64,000 bases of DNA from Laceyella tengchongensis (lineage in GTDB: Bacteria; Bacillota; Bacilli; Thermoactinomycetales; Thermoactinomycetaceae). The translations under genes were made by a program, and so were the position numbers. The notes under the pieces are model-generated. The model made no database searches and was not told the origin of the DNA. It was given only the letters and a program-made list of their open reading frames with translations. The stretch is from assembly GCF_900182735.1 (NCBI RefSeq), contig NZ_FXTU01000001.1, positions 248,001 through 312,000 on the forward strand, written 5' to 3'. Below are positions 16,186 through 24,783 of the stretch, in pieces; position 1 is the first letter of the stretch, and every line of letters begins with the position of its first letter.

Positions 16186-18591
16186 ATGTCCACTAGACAA
16201 GCGAACATACGGATATCTGGCATGACGTGCGCTGCTTGTGCTAATCGGATCGAAAAAGTTCTGAAACGAATGGATGGGGTGACTGAAGCCAATGTGAATT
16301 TTACGTTGGAGAAGGCTTCTGTATCTTATGATCCGGAGCTGGTCAGCCTCTTGGCACTGGAAGAGAAGATCGCGTCCCTGGGTTTTGAGACAGTGAAAGA
16401 AACGGCTGAACTCGAGTTAAGCGGCATGACGTGCGCCGCTTGTGCGAATCGGATAGAAAAGGGATTAAACAAAGTGCCTGGCGTAACCAAAGCAACGGTG
16501 AATTTCGCTTTGGAAACGGCTAGAATCGAGTATCAACCCGATGAAGCGAATGTGCAAGACTTCATCAATAAAGTAGAACAATTGGGTTACCGAGCAAAGG
16601 TCAAAGATGAAGGCAATCAAGAGGATCAGCGGCAGAAAGAAATCCAAAAACAGCAACGAAAGTTTTTATTCTCAGTCATTCTTTCTTTTCCGTTATTGTG
16701 GGCGATGGTGAGCCACTTTACGTTTACTTCTTGGATTTGGTTGCCCGATCTGTTCATGAATCCATGGTTTCAGCTTGCTTTAGCCACACCGGTACAATTT
16801 ATTATCGGTGGACATTTCTATGTCGGTGCGTATAAAGCGTTGCGAAACAAAAGCGCCAACATGGACGTGTTGGTGGTGCTCGGCACATCGGCTGCTTATT
16901 TTTACAGTATTTATCTAACGGTTCAATCGATAGGGCACAGCATTCATCAGATGGAATTGTACTATGAAACCAGTGCGATCCTCATCACGCTGATCATCCT
17001 TGGCAAACTGTTTGAAGCGCGGGCCAAAGGACGGTCTTCCGAAGCGATCAAGAAGCTCATGGGATTGCAAGCGAAAACGGCGCTAGTGATCCGTGATGGC
17101 AAAGAGGAAAGCGTTCCGATAGAACAAGTGAGAGTCGGTGAGCTGCTGATTGTCAGGCCGGGAGAGAAAATTCCGGTTGATGGGGAAGTAGTTGATGGTT
17201 TATCAGCCGTTGACGAATCCATGTTGACAGGGGAAAGCATACCGGTTGAAAAACGAACCGGAGATTCCGTGATCGGTGCCACGATCAACAAGCATGGGCG
17301 CTTGGTCGTGAAGGCGACCCGGGTGGGGAAGGACACGTCATTAGCGCAAATCATCAGAGTGGTAGAAGAAGCACAAGGATCAAAAGCGCCGATCCAACGG
17401 GTGGCGGACCGGATTTCGGGGGTGTTTGTGCCGATTGTGGTTGCGATAGCTACCGTTGCGTTTCTGGTGTGGTTTTTGCTTGTCGATCCGGGGCAATTCG
17501 CAACTGCTCTTGAAAAAGCGATTGCAGTGCTGGTGATCGCTTGCCCCTGCGCCTTGGGCTTGGCCACGCCTACCTCGATCATGTCAGGTTCCGGACGGGC
17601 AGCGGAGCTAGGTGTTTTGTTCAAAGGCGGGGAACATCTCGAAATGACCCAGCAAATCGATACAGTTGTTCTTGATAAAACAGGGACGATCACGATGGGC
17701 AAGCCGCAACTGACGGATGTGATTCTGGCTGAAGGAATGGACGAAACGGAATTTCTAACCTTGGTTGGGGCCACAGAGAAACATTCAGAGCATCCACTGG
17801 CGGAGGCGATTGTAGAAGGGATTCAAGAGAAGGGAATCGCTATTACACATGCGGAAGCATTTGAAGCGCTCCCCGGCTTTGGGGTGCGCGCAACAGTTCA
17901 AGGCAAGGAAGTTTTGATTGGGACAAGGAAGTTGATGGCAAAACATCAAGTAGATATAGAAGAGATTTCACCCCGGATGTCTCAGCTTGAAACCGCCGGA
18001 AAAACAGCTATGTTGGTCGCAGTTGACAAGCAGTATGCCGGTTTGTTGGCTGTCGCTGACACGGTGAAAGCGACCTCCAAAGAAGCTATTCGCCGCTTAA
18101 AAGACTTGGGAGCCGAAGTGATCATGATCACTGGGGACAACCAGCGGACGGCGCAAGCCATTGGTGAGGAAGTAGGGGTTGACCGGGTCTTGGCTGAGGT
18201 GTTGCCTGAGGGGAAAGCGGAAGAAGTGAAAAAGTTGCAACAAAGCGGAAGGAAAGTGGCCATGGTGGGAGATGGGATTAATGATGCACCGGCTCTTGCT
18301 GTGGCAGATATCGGCATGGCGATGGGTACAGGCACAGATGTGGCCATGGAAGCAGCTGACATCACGCTGATTCGCGGAGATTTAAACAGTGTTGCTGACG
18401 CCATGTTAATGAGCAGGAAAACGATGAGAAACATTAAACAAAACCTATTCTGGGCCTTTGCTTACAATGTGATCGGCATCCCTGTGGCCGCGTTCGGGTT
18501 CCTCGCACCTTGGGTTGCCGGTGCCGCCATGGCGCTTAGTTCTGTCTCGGTTGTGTTAAATGCATTGCGGTTGCAAAGAATGAAGTTATAA
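16186..18591 (+). CDS. copA: Cu(I)-exporting P1B-type ATPase CopA
   Basis: 801 residues, the expected size. Two N-terminal metal-binding domains carry GMTCAAC motifs (about residues 12-18 and 80-86). Then come eight membrane helices, the actuator loop with TGES, the CPC metal channel motif in helix 6 (Cys453 onward), the phosphorylated Asp in DKTGT (Asp497), the HP motif in EHPLAEA, and the hinge GDGINDAP. It pumps Cu(I) out of the cytoplasm using ATP. The ribosome site is AAAGGGG. It forms the core copper efflux unit with copZ. Confidence 0.97.
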   Translation: MSTRQANIRISGMTCAACANRIEKVLKRMDGVTEANVNFTLEKASVSYDPELVSLLALEEKIASLGFETVKETAELELSGMTCAACANRIEKGLNKVPGVTKATVNFALETARIEYQPDEANVQDFINKVEQLGYRAKVKDEGNQEDQRQKEIQKQQRKFLFSVILSFPLLWAMVSHFTFTSWIWLPDLFMNPWFQLALATPVQFIIGGHFYVGAYKALRNKSANMDVLVVLGTSAAYFYSIYLTVQSIGHSIHQMELYYETSAILITLIILGKLFEARAKGRSSEAIKKLMGLQAKTALVIRDGKEESVPIEQVRVGELLIVRPGEKIPVDGEVVDGLSAVDESMLTGESIPVEKRTGDSVIGATINKHGRLVVKATRVGKDTSLAQIIRVVEEAQGSKAPIQRVADRISGVFVPIVVAIATVAFLVWFLLVDPGQFATALEKAIAVLVIACPCALGLATPTSIMSGSGRAAELGVLFKGGEHLEMTQQIDTVVLDKTGTITMGKPQLTDVILAEGMDETEFLTLVGATEKHSEHPLAEAIVEGIQEKGIAITHAEAFEALPGFGVRATVQGKEVLIGTRKLMAKHQVDIEEISPRMSQLETAGKTAMLVAVDKQYAGLLAVADTVKATSKEAIRRLKDLGAEVIMITGDNQRTAQAIGEEVGVDRVLAEVLPEGKAEEVKKLQQSGRKVAMVGDGINDAPALAVADIGMAMGTGTDVAMEAADITLIRGDLNSVADAMLMSRKTMRNIKQNLFWAFAYNVIGIPVAAFGFLAPWVAGAAMALSSVSVVLNALRLQRMKL

Positions 18592-18594
18592 AGC

Positions 18595-18621
18595 AACCAA
18601 CAAGCGTCTAGCTTGTTGGTT
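18595..18621 (+). terminator. Hairpin after copA
   Basis: Perfect 11-bp stem AACCAACAAGC / GCTTGTTGGTT with a 5-nt loop directly after the copA stop. The T-tract is weak, so it may act as a terminator for both this gene and the convergent P450 gene. Confidence 0.55.
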
Positions 18622-18704
18622 AAACTTGTTCACAAAGTGGCTTGGAGTAGTTGACTAGCGGTTGTTACACGGGCAAACAAGCGTTTTGTCATTTGCCCCG
18701 TGCG

Positions 18705-19925
18705 TTAAGCCGTTTCTACGCGGATAGGCAAACTCTTCAGGGATTGGCCTGTTGCCGACTGAATCAGGTGTTCGGTCACCTCAAACCCTTCCACAGGGCG
18801 AATGTCGGCAAACCGTTTTACAAAGGTGGACAAAGCGATGTTTGCTTCCATACGAGCCAGCGGAGCTCCTAAGCAGAAATGCGGGCCGGCGCCAAAGGTT
18901 AGATGAGTTTGATTGTTATGGCGGTGAATATCGAATGTTTCTGCATTAGCAAATTGCGATTCATCTCGGTTTGCGGAACCCATCCACGCGATGATGATCT
19001 GTCCTTTTTTCATCTTGTGCCCAAAGACGGTGGTATCTTGAGCCACTTGGCGATCTATGGCAACCGGAAACCGGAAGCGCAACACTTCTTCAACCAGCTT
19101 GGGCATCGCTGTTGAATCGGCTCGCATCTCCTGATAGATACCTGGTTGGTCAAACAGCATGGAGTAAAACATATTAGATATCAGCATGGTTGTGGTTTCA
19201 TTTCCCGCGCCTAAGAGTCCTATGCCGGACATCACCACTTCCATATCAGTCAGTTGTTCGCCTTCCAAATTGGCTTTGGTTAAGTCAGAGAGGATGTCAT
19301 CGGCGGGATGTTTCCGTTTTTCTTGCACGATAGGGTATAAGTACTCTTGAAATTCTTTCATGGCTCGCGCTTTCTGGTCGGCGATGTCACCAAACGTTTC
19401 TCTCTCATAGGGGTAAAAGAGAATGTCTGACCAGGCTTTGATCTTCTCTCTGTCTTGGGAAGGGACACCCAACAATTTAGCGATGACAATCACCGGCAGG
19501 GGAATAGCCAGCTGTTGCACAATGTCCACCGTCGTCTGACCTTCCATATCTGCGACCAACTCGTCAGCAATGGCTTGGATCCGCGGTTCCCATTCTTTCA
19601 GGCTTCGAGGGGTAAACGCTTGGGCGAGGAGGGCTCGGCGATGCCGGTGTTCCGGTGGATCGGAAAAATTAACATTGCTTCGGTTATTAACTCTGGGAAC
19701 GGGAATTAAACTGCGCTCTTTCTTGTTGGAGAATAGTTGGTGATCAAAAAGTACGCGTTTGGCATGATCATACAAAAACACATTCCAGACGTCTTGTTCG
19801 GCATCATAAAACACTGGGTTATTTTCTCTCATTTGTTTATACCAGGCAAAAGGGTTCCATTGGTCTTGCTTTGATTTGAGTTTGGATATTTCATGCAAAA
19901 GGATGGTTTTACTCGTTGAACGCAT
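18705..19925 (-). CDS. Cytochrome P450 (bacterial class, CYP107/109-like)
   Basis: A 406-residue soluble P450 without membrane anchor. The I-helix carries LLGAGNETTT, the K-helix EEVLRFRFP, and the heme loop FGAGPHFCLGAPLARME with Cys near 351. It hydroxylates a hydrophobic substrate using electrons from a redox partner; none is encoded nearby. ATG 19925 is preferred over GTG 19928 because AAGGAGG sits 7 bases before it. The gene is divergent from a PadR regulator, with a palindromic operator between them, so expression is probably induced by a small molecule. The substrate is not evident; fatty acids or xenobiotics are common for this branch. Confidence 0.92.
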   Translation of the reverse strand: MRSTSKTILLHEISKLKSKQDQWNPFAWYKQMRENNPVFYDAEQDVWNVFLYDHAKRVLFDHQLFSNKKERSLIPVPRVNNRSNVNFSDPPEHRHRRALLAQAFTPRSLKEWEPRIQAIADELVADMEGQTTVDIVQQLAIPLPVIVIAKLLGVPSQDREKIKAWSDILFYPYERETFGDIADQKARAMKEFQEYLYPIVQEKRKHPADDILSDLTKANLEGEQLTDMEVVMSGIGLLGAGNETTTMLISNMFYSMLFDQPGIYQEMRADSTAMPKLVEEVLRFRFPVAIDRQVAQDTTVFGHKMKKGQIIIAWMGSANRDESQFANAETFDIHRHNNQTHLTFGAGPHFCLGAPLARMEANIALSTFVKRFADIRPVEGFEVTEHLIQSATGQSLKSLPIRVETA

Positions 19926-19950
19926 CACAATCCCTCCTTGTGTTAAAATA

Positions 19951-19996
19951 ACCTATGTTAACTATACATATGCTTACCTATGTTAATTTAACATAG
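19951..19996. promoter_or_regulatory. Palindromic operator between P450 and PadR genes
   Basis: CTATGTTAATTTAACATAG (19978-19996) is a perfect 19-bp palindrome. Its left half with flank, ACCTATGTTAA, occurs again as a direct repeat at 19951-19961, 25 bases away. This spacing would place two repressor dimers on one DNA face over both divergent promoters. Assignment to PadR is inference. Confidence 0.65.
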
Positions 19997-20042
19997 TAAA
20001 TAAGTGCTTGACACCATTTTCACAAAGAATTCAGAATGGGTG

Positions 20043-20576
20043 ATGACAGTGTATGCGGAGATTTTAATCTTGGGACAACTCCTGACAGGCCCCAAACACG
20101 GTTATGAGATAAAGAAAAACATTCAAGAGGCGCTCGGTGAGGAATTTGAAATCAATAATAATCTGTTGTACCCCACTTTGCGCCGTTTTCTGGAGATGGG
20201 CGCCATCTCCAAAGAAGTTGTCAAGGTTGAAGGCAAACCGAATCGGCATGTCTACTTTTTAACCGATGTCGGGGAAGAGATATTTAATGAAATGATCCGG
20301 GATTTCCCAAGCAAATTGGCCGCCAGCCAATCTGAATTTCTGGTGCGGGTGGCATTGTTTGACCGATTGGAACAAGATGTGCAACAGGAGATTCTTATGA
20401 GGAGACAAGAAGTGCTACAGAAAAAGCTTAACTTCTACCACCATATCGAAGCTATTCATCCTAAAAAGCCTTTTGTGATTGAAGTGGTTCGTTTTCAAAA
20501 GTCCCAGGTTGAACAGGAATTGGCCTGGATTGAGGCATTAAGTCAAAAAGGGGAAACGCCCGAGATGGAAGGTTGA
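20043..20576 (+). CDS. PadR family transcriptional regulator
   Basis: 177 residues. The N-terminal winged helix has the family pattern AEILILGQLL, TGPKHGYEIKKNIQ, NLLYPTLRRFLEMG, then the wing strand; the C-terminal half is a long dimerisation coiled coil (PF10400 type). A start at GTG 20004 would lack a ribosome site and fall in the likely promoter, so ATG 20043 is used, although its own site is weak. Divergent from the P450 gene across a perfect palindrome. It probably represses both genes and is released by a phenolic-like or other hydrophobic ligand; the ligand is not known. Confidence 0.85.
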   Translation: MTVYAEILILGQLLTGPKHGYEIKKNIQEALGEEFEINNNLLYPTLRRFLEMGAISKEVVKVEGKPNRHVYFLTDVGEEIFNEMIRDFPSKLAASQSEFLVRVALFDRLEQDVQQEILMRRQEVLQKKLNFYHHIEAIHPKKPFVIEVVRFQKSQVEQELAWIEALSQKGETPEMEG

Positions 20577-20670
20577 TGCCAGCATAACCGGCCATCCTAG
20601 CGATGATTGTCGTTTCATCGTCGATCAGAAATCTCCTAGCGGAATCAAACGGGGAGAGCAAGTCTTTAGC

Positions 20671-20700
20671 AAAAAAAACAGCCGCCTGATTTAAGCAGCT
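20671..20700 (-). terminator. Terminator of germination operon 1
   Basis: On the minus strand a stem of AGCYGC type overlapping the gerC-like stop codon is followed by eight T residues (20671-20678 on plus). It ends the three-gene germination operon. Confidence 0.7.
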
Positions 20701-21811
20701 AAAAAATGATCCCTGTTTCCAGGATTTTGACTTTTATTTGAGGATGGAAACGAACCTTGGCATAATCTTTTTCCCAATCTTGTTTCTTCCAGAATTCGGG
20801 ATGAAATGCAGCGAGATGACGCCCGATGCTCAAGGCATCACAATTTGCCTGCTGCATTTTGTCCAACATGTTCTTGACTTCAAGGGTCAATGCGCGGGAC
20901 AATTCATGGTTAATCTGTTCCAGACGGTCCGAATCAGTTAAATTGTTTTCCGGAAATTCGACCACTTTCGCATAGACTGTGCCAGAAAAAATGACATCGA
21001 CCCCTCCGCTAGAGGAGATTTTCACTTCTCTCTTCAGTCGGGGCTTGAGCATGTCGATCGTGATGTAACTGGTGGGGTTTTCCCCGTGTTGGGGGTGGAT
21101 TTTTATCGTCAGTTGCGCCTTCTTTTCTATTTCATTGGTCAGCATCAAATACAAAACCGATTCTTTCCGGTTAAACTCGCCTGTCCATTTCTGCCCGTGG
21201 AATAGCGCCGTTCCCACTGCGGCCACTTCCTCACTCTCTGTTTTTCTCAACAGCGGGATCAAGAAGTCTTGCCCCGGTTCCAGAAGCAGGGAACAAATGC
21301 TTTGCACATTGGTTTCGGGTAGGACGCCGGCGTCTTCTTCGCTTTCCAACACTTCGTCCACATGCTCGGCAATCAAGGTATCACCCACGCGACGCAAGTA
21401 GAATACTTGGCTAGCTTCTCCGTCAACAACGGCTATCCGGGAGTTGAGGGAGGCGCGGGGATCACGGTAAAACACATCCAAGTGGGGATAAATCCCTTTT
21501 TTGGCGACCTCTTTTCCAAACAATAACGCCCTCACCTTATAAGTTTCAAGTTTTTCAGAGATATTGCTGTCCAGCAGATCTCGCGTCTGGCGTGCCGTGT
21601 TTCCAATCACGCTGTGAACTTCATTGGAAGGATTTTTGCGATCTCCAGCGGGCATGTTACGGATTACGATGGTTGTTTTCACTTTTCCTTGCGGCGCCTG
21701 GTCAAACGCCATCCCATAGATTAAACGGGCGTCCCGCAAAGAGGATTGATCCCAACATCCGGGCAAAAGCAGGAGACTGACGCCGGCCAGAAACAACATG
21801 ATTTGCTTCAT
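20699..21811 (-). CDS. Spore germination lipoprotein, Ger(x)C family (operon 1)
   Basis: 370 residues. A lipoprotein signal ends LLPGC, and Trp-Asp follow the Cys as in GerAC/GerBC. The body shows the family pattern of a GMAFDQ strand, NTARQTRDLLD, RALLFGKEVAKKGI, a HLDVFYRDPR motif and the C-terminal KILETGIIF strand. ATG 21811 overlaps the gerB-like stop as ATGA. The protein is anchored to the outer face of the spore inner membrane and is needed for receptor assembly or function with the A and B subunits encoded just upstream. Confidence 0.9.
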   Translation of the reverse strand: MKQIMLFLAGVSLLLLPGCWDQSSLRDARLIYGMAFDQAPQGKVKTTIVIRNMPAGDRKNPSNEVHSVIGNTARQTRDLLDSNISEKLETYKVRALLFGKEVAKKGIYPHLDVFYRDPRASLNSRIAVVDGEASQVFYLRRVGDTLIAEHVDEVLESEEDAGVLPETNVQSICSLLLEPGQDFLIPLLRKTESEEVAAVGTALFHGQKWTGEFNRKESVLYLMLTNEIEKKAQLTIKIHPQHGENPTSYITIDMLKPRLKREVKISSSGGVDVIFSGTVYAKVVEFPENNLTDSDRLEQINHELSRALTLEVKNMLDKMQQANCDALSIGRHLAAFHPEFWKKQDWEKDYAKVRFHPQIKVKILETGIIF

Positions 21812-22905
21812 GTACTTGTCTCCCCTTTCACTTTGAACAGATAAGACCATCCCAGTAGCAAAAGTGGCACCACCATAATCATGATGAAACTTCCAATCGA
21901 GAAGATTTTGTCGTACAACCGAATCTTCTCAGGTTGCCCGGCCCACACGGCAAGTACGAAACAAATAATCCCCGCCCACCACGCCGCTTTTTTATGATTC
22001 CCTTTGTGAAAATATTGTCCCAGGCCCATCATGCCCATAAAAATGTAAGAGATGAACGTGGTGAATACGCTCACGCTCCAGATGGACAAAAAGATCAAAT
22101 CAATGCGCTCAATGACATTGAAAGTGAAGCTCTTTAACATGTACAAAAGAGGTTCAGGAATCACTTCAATCTCCCTGGGACTGAAGATGACTAAGCAGGT
22201 GAACGTCAAGAAGCTGTACAAGAGAGTGACCAACAAGTTAGCCAAGGAAATGGCTTTCAGTTTCCCGCCACTATTCCCCTCGACTAATGGATAAGCCAAT
22301 AGGATTAGCTCAAATCCCACCATGGAAAAAAGCGCTTTTTGCGAGCCTTTGATAATATCGAGCCACCCTGCTTCTGTCAGCGGGAAGATGTAATCCACAT
22401 TCATGTTTACCATCATTGAATAAATGGCCAATGCCAAGAACACGGGGATCAAAATACTGGTTGCCACCAAAAAGCGGGCGATGTTGCGCAGGTTTTCCAC
22501 AGCCATGTACATGCACGTGACGATTACGATCAATATGACTACCCATCTCGGGGTTGCAGGCAATATCCAACGGCTGACAATGTCGCTGAACAAGACGAGG
22601 ATATCAGCAGAGGTGAAGATGGCGTACGATACATATGCCAATCCCAGAATGGTGCCTGTGAACTTTCCAAACAGTTGCGTTAGGAATTCGTAGATTGTTG
22701 AGGAAGGAAAGCGCTTATTTAATGCCCAGAGGAACAAAATGATCAGTTGGCTGGCCAACCCGGCGATTAAAACAGAAATCCAGCCAGCACCTTTTGCTGA
22801 AGATTGAACTTGATGGGGCAGGGATAACACACCTACCCCAATCTGGGTTTGCAAAATCAAAAACATAAATTGGCCTTGTGTAATGGTGTTATCAGCTATC
22901 TTCAT
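21808..22905 (-). CDS. Spore germination permease-like subunit, GerB family (operon 1)
   Basis: 365 residues with ten to eleven membrane helices, an APC-superfamily fold. It begins with the family hallmark ITQGQFMFLILQTQIGVGVL followed by SLPHQV. It overlaps the A-subunit gene by 14 bases and the C-subunit gene by 4, indicating a coupled operon. In germinant receptors this subunit binds the germinant amino acid or nucleoside. The specificity cannot be told from sequence. Confidence 0.92.
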   Translation of the reverse strand: MKIADNTITQGQFMFLILQTQIGVGVLSLPHQVQSSAKGAGWISVLIAGLASQLIILFLWALNKRFPSSTIYEFLTQLFGKFTGTILGLAYVSYAIFTSADILVLFSDIVSRWILPATPRWVVILIVIVTCMYMAVENLRNIARFLVATSILIPVFLALAIYSMMVNMNVDYIFPLTEAGWLDIIKGSQKALFSMVGFELILLAYPLVEGNSGGKLKAISLANLLVTLLYSFLTFTCLVIFSPREIEVIPEPLLYMLKSFTFNVIERIDLIFLSIWSVSVFTTFISYIFMGMMGLGQYFHKGNHKKAAWWAGIICFVLAVWAGQPEKIRLYDKIFSIGSFIMIMVVPLLLLGWSYLFKVKGETST

Positions 22906-24418
22906 CTTTTTTCCATCCTCTCGATGGCTCCTCTTGCTTCATGCGTTGGGGATGGGGATCATGCGGGCGTTGGTTCAGTTTCCAAATAGGTAGCCGGATA
23001 AAGGTATCCTTCAGGTCTTTGACGCGAAGCGGTGCAAAGGGTGCTAAGTACGGCGTGCCAAAAGACTCAAGCTTAACCAGGTGCATGAAAATAATGATCA
23101 GCCCCACCACAATGCCGAAAAAGCCGAAGGAGAATGCAGCAACCATTAGCGGAAACCGCATCACCCGGATGGCCGTGCTCAATTCGTGGGATGGCACCAC
23201 GAACGAAGAGATCGCCGTGATTGCGACAACAATTAACATGGTATTGGAAACTAAGCCCGCTCGGACAACCGCGTCCCCAATTACTAGACCGCCGACAATA
23301 CCAATCGTTTGCCCGACGCGGCTGGGGAGCCGGATTCCCGCTTCCCGAATCAATTCAATGGTCAACTCCATCAATAAAGCTTCGATGATGGCGGGAAACG
23401 GAATTGTATCAATCGAGCTTTTTAGGCTATAAATCAATGAGATAGGGAGAACTTCGGGATGAAACTCCACAATGGCGATATACAAGGAAGGAAGCAAAAA
23501 AGCGATCAAAAAACTCATCAGCCTTACAAATCGGACAAATGATCCGATCATCCACCGGCTGTGATAATCGTCCGGTGTTTGGTAAAAGGCGAATAATGTT
23601 ACGGGAACTACGACCGCTGTGGGATCTCCTTCTCCCAACATGACAATGCGCCCTTCCATCAGATTGGAGACGACTCGGTCGGGCCTTTCCGTATACAATG
23701 CCTGAGGGAAGGGGGACGCCGGGCAGTCCTCCATAAATTCCGTCACAAAACCGGGTGACATGATGGTGTCAGTCCGAATCGCGTTGATCCTCTTTTCGAC
23801 CTCTTTAACCAAATCAGGGTGGGCCAGATTGCGTATATAGAGCATGGCCAGTTTTGATCTGGTCTCCGCTCCTACGTGGAAAAATTTCACCGTGAGATTT
23901 GGGTTTTGGATTCGGTGGCGGATATTGTACAAATTCACCTTGATGTTTTCCACCAATCCGTCGTGCGGTCCGCGAACCACGGCTTCGTTGTCGGGTTCAG
24001 TCAGGTTTCTTTTTTCAGTGGCTTCCGTTCCGACGATGAAGGCTTGTTCGGATCGGCTAAACAATAAGATGCTGTCTCCGCGCACCAAATGTTCAATGAT
24101 TTCATCAAAGCTCTCAGTCTGCCGCAGATAGTTCGCGATGATCACTTCTTCCAGCTTGCCTTCCCGGACTTTTAACAGGGGCTGAATGATCGCTTTTAGC
24201 ACCTGATTTTGATCCGTTAAGGGTTCAATGAACACAAGTACGCCTTTTTTGCCATTGAACTCGATGGAACGGAAAACCAAATCCTGCGAACGGCAAAGTT
24301 TTTCATTTATGTTATCGATATTTTCCTGCAAAGAAGAAGACACGCGCGTGGTAGTGTCCCCCACTTTGGTAGTTGGCTCGCTTTTTCGTTTTTTTCTTCC
24401 TCTAAATATGGATCTCAT
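22892..24418 (-). CDS. Spore germination receptor subunit, GerA family (operon 1)
   Basis: 508 residues. The N-terminal soluble domain carries the family segments LVRGDSILLFS and VRGPHDGLVENIKVNLYNIR, then TERPDRVVSNLMEGRIVMLGEGDP. A C-terminal domain of four to five helices follows with FPAIIEALLMELTIELIREA and RVGQTIGIVGGLVIG. ATG 24418 is used because GGGGAGCG lies just before it; the longer frame lacks support. First gene of the operon, presumably read by a forespore sigma factor. A forespore-type promoter was not confirmed. Confidence 0.93.
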   Translation of the reverse strand: MRSIFRGRKKRKSEPTTKVGDTTTRVSSSLQENIDNINEKLCRSQDLVFRSIEFNGKKGVLVFIEPLTDQNQVLKAIIQPLLKVREGKLEEVIIANYLRQTESFDEIIEHLVRGDSILLFSRSEQAFIVGTEATEKRNLTEPDNEAVVRGPHDGLVENIKVNLYNIRHRIQNPNLTVKFFHVGAETRSKLAMLYIRNLAHPDLVKEVEKRINAIRTDTIMSPGFVTEFMEDCPASPFPQALYTERPDRVVSNLMEGRIVMLGEGDPTAVVVPVTLFAFYQTPDDYHSRWMIGSFVRFVRLMSFLIAFLLPSLYIAIVEFHPEVLPISLIYSLKSSIDTIPFPAIIEALLMELTIELIREAGIRLPSRVGQTIGIVGGLVIGDAVVRAGLVSNTMLIVVAITAISSFVVPSHELSTAIRVMRFPLMVAAFSFGFFGIVVGLIIIFMHLVKLESFGTPYLAPFAPLRVKDLKDTFIRLPIWKLNQRPHDPHPQRMKQEEPSRGWKKDEDS

Positions 24419-24560
24419 TGTCGCTCCCCATTTGCGTTCGAAACATCGTATATAATAAATTGTGACCCAATTTGGAGATGACAATTCGTCGCGTGTTATA
24501 AAATCATTTGTTCAAGTGTGTTGAATCTCCGGCCTGGATAAATGATCTGTGACCAGAGAT

Positions 24561-24630
24561 TCTGGCGTATGAGTTGAAGTGGAGAATCGGTAAAAAAACC
24601 TTTCCCTCTGAACGACGATGAACAAGTGCA
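24561..24630 (+). repeat. Possible degenerate relative of the foldback MITE
   Basis: Stretches such as TCTGGCGTATGAGTTG, AAAAAAACCTTTCCCTC and CGATGAACAAGTG occur in the same order and spacing as in the left two-thirds of the two elements at 35874 and 46943. The right part and clear ends are not seen. Together with the promoter below this is all I see in the 24419-24783 gap. Confidence 0.35.
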
Positions 24631-24635
24631 GTTAG

Positions 24636-24664
24636 TTGTCAGCTTTCGAGAATGATATTATGAT
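24636..24664 (+). promoter_or_regulatory. Candidate promoter of the Wadjet operon
   Basis: TTGTCA (24636) and TATGAT (24659) are 17 bases apart, a good housekeeping-type match. The leader to jetA is about 110 bases and very AT-rich. Confidence 0.5.
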
Positions 24665-24783
24665 TATTTATATAATTTAAATTATGGAGGTTAAGGAAGT
24701 TTTATATAGAATCGTATATTAATAAAAAGCTTGAATGAATGTGTTAATCTCCTTTTTGGTTTAAAGATTTGAAGGGGGGTTCC

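Noticed and set aside
16962..17774. 270-codon minus-strand frame inside copA
   Set aside because: Antisense to the ATPase core; composition (Ser/Thr/Pro-rich) typical of a shadow frame.
20577..20661. Minus-strand stretch reading SARRFLIDDETTIIARMAGY
   Set aside because: Resembles coding sequence but continues into the PadR gene antisense and has no start signal.
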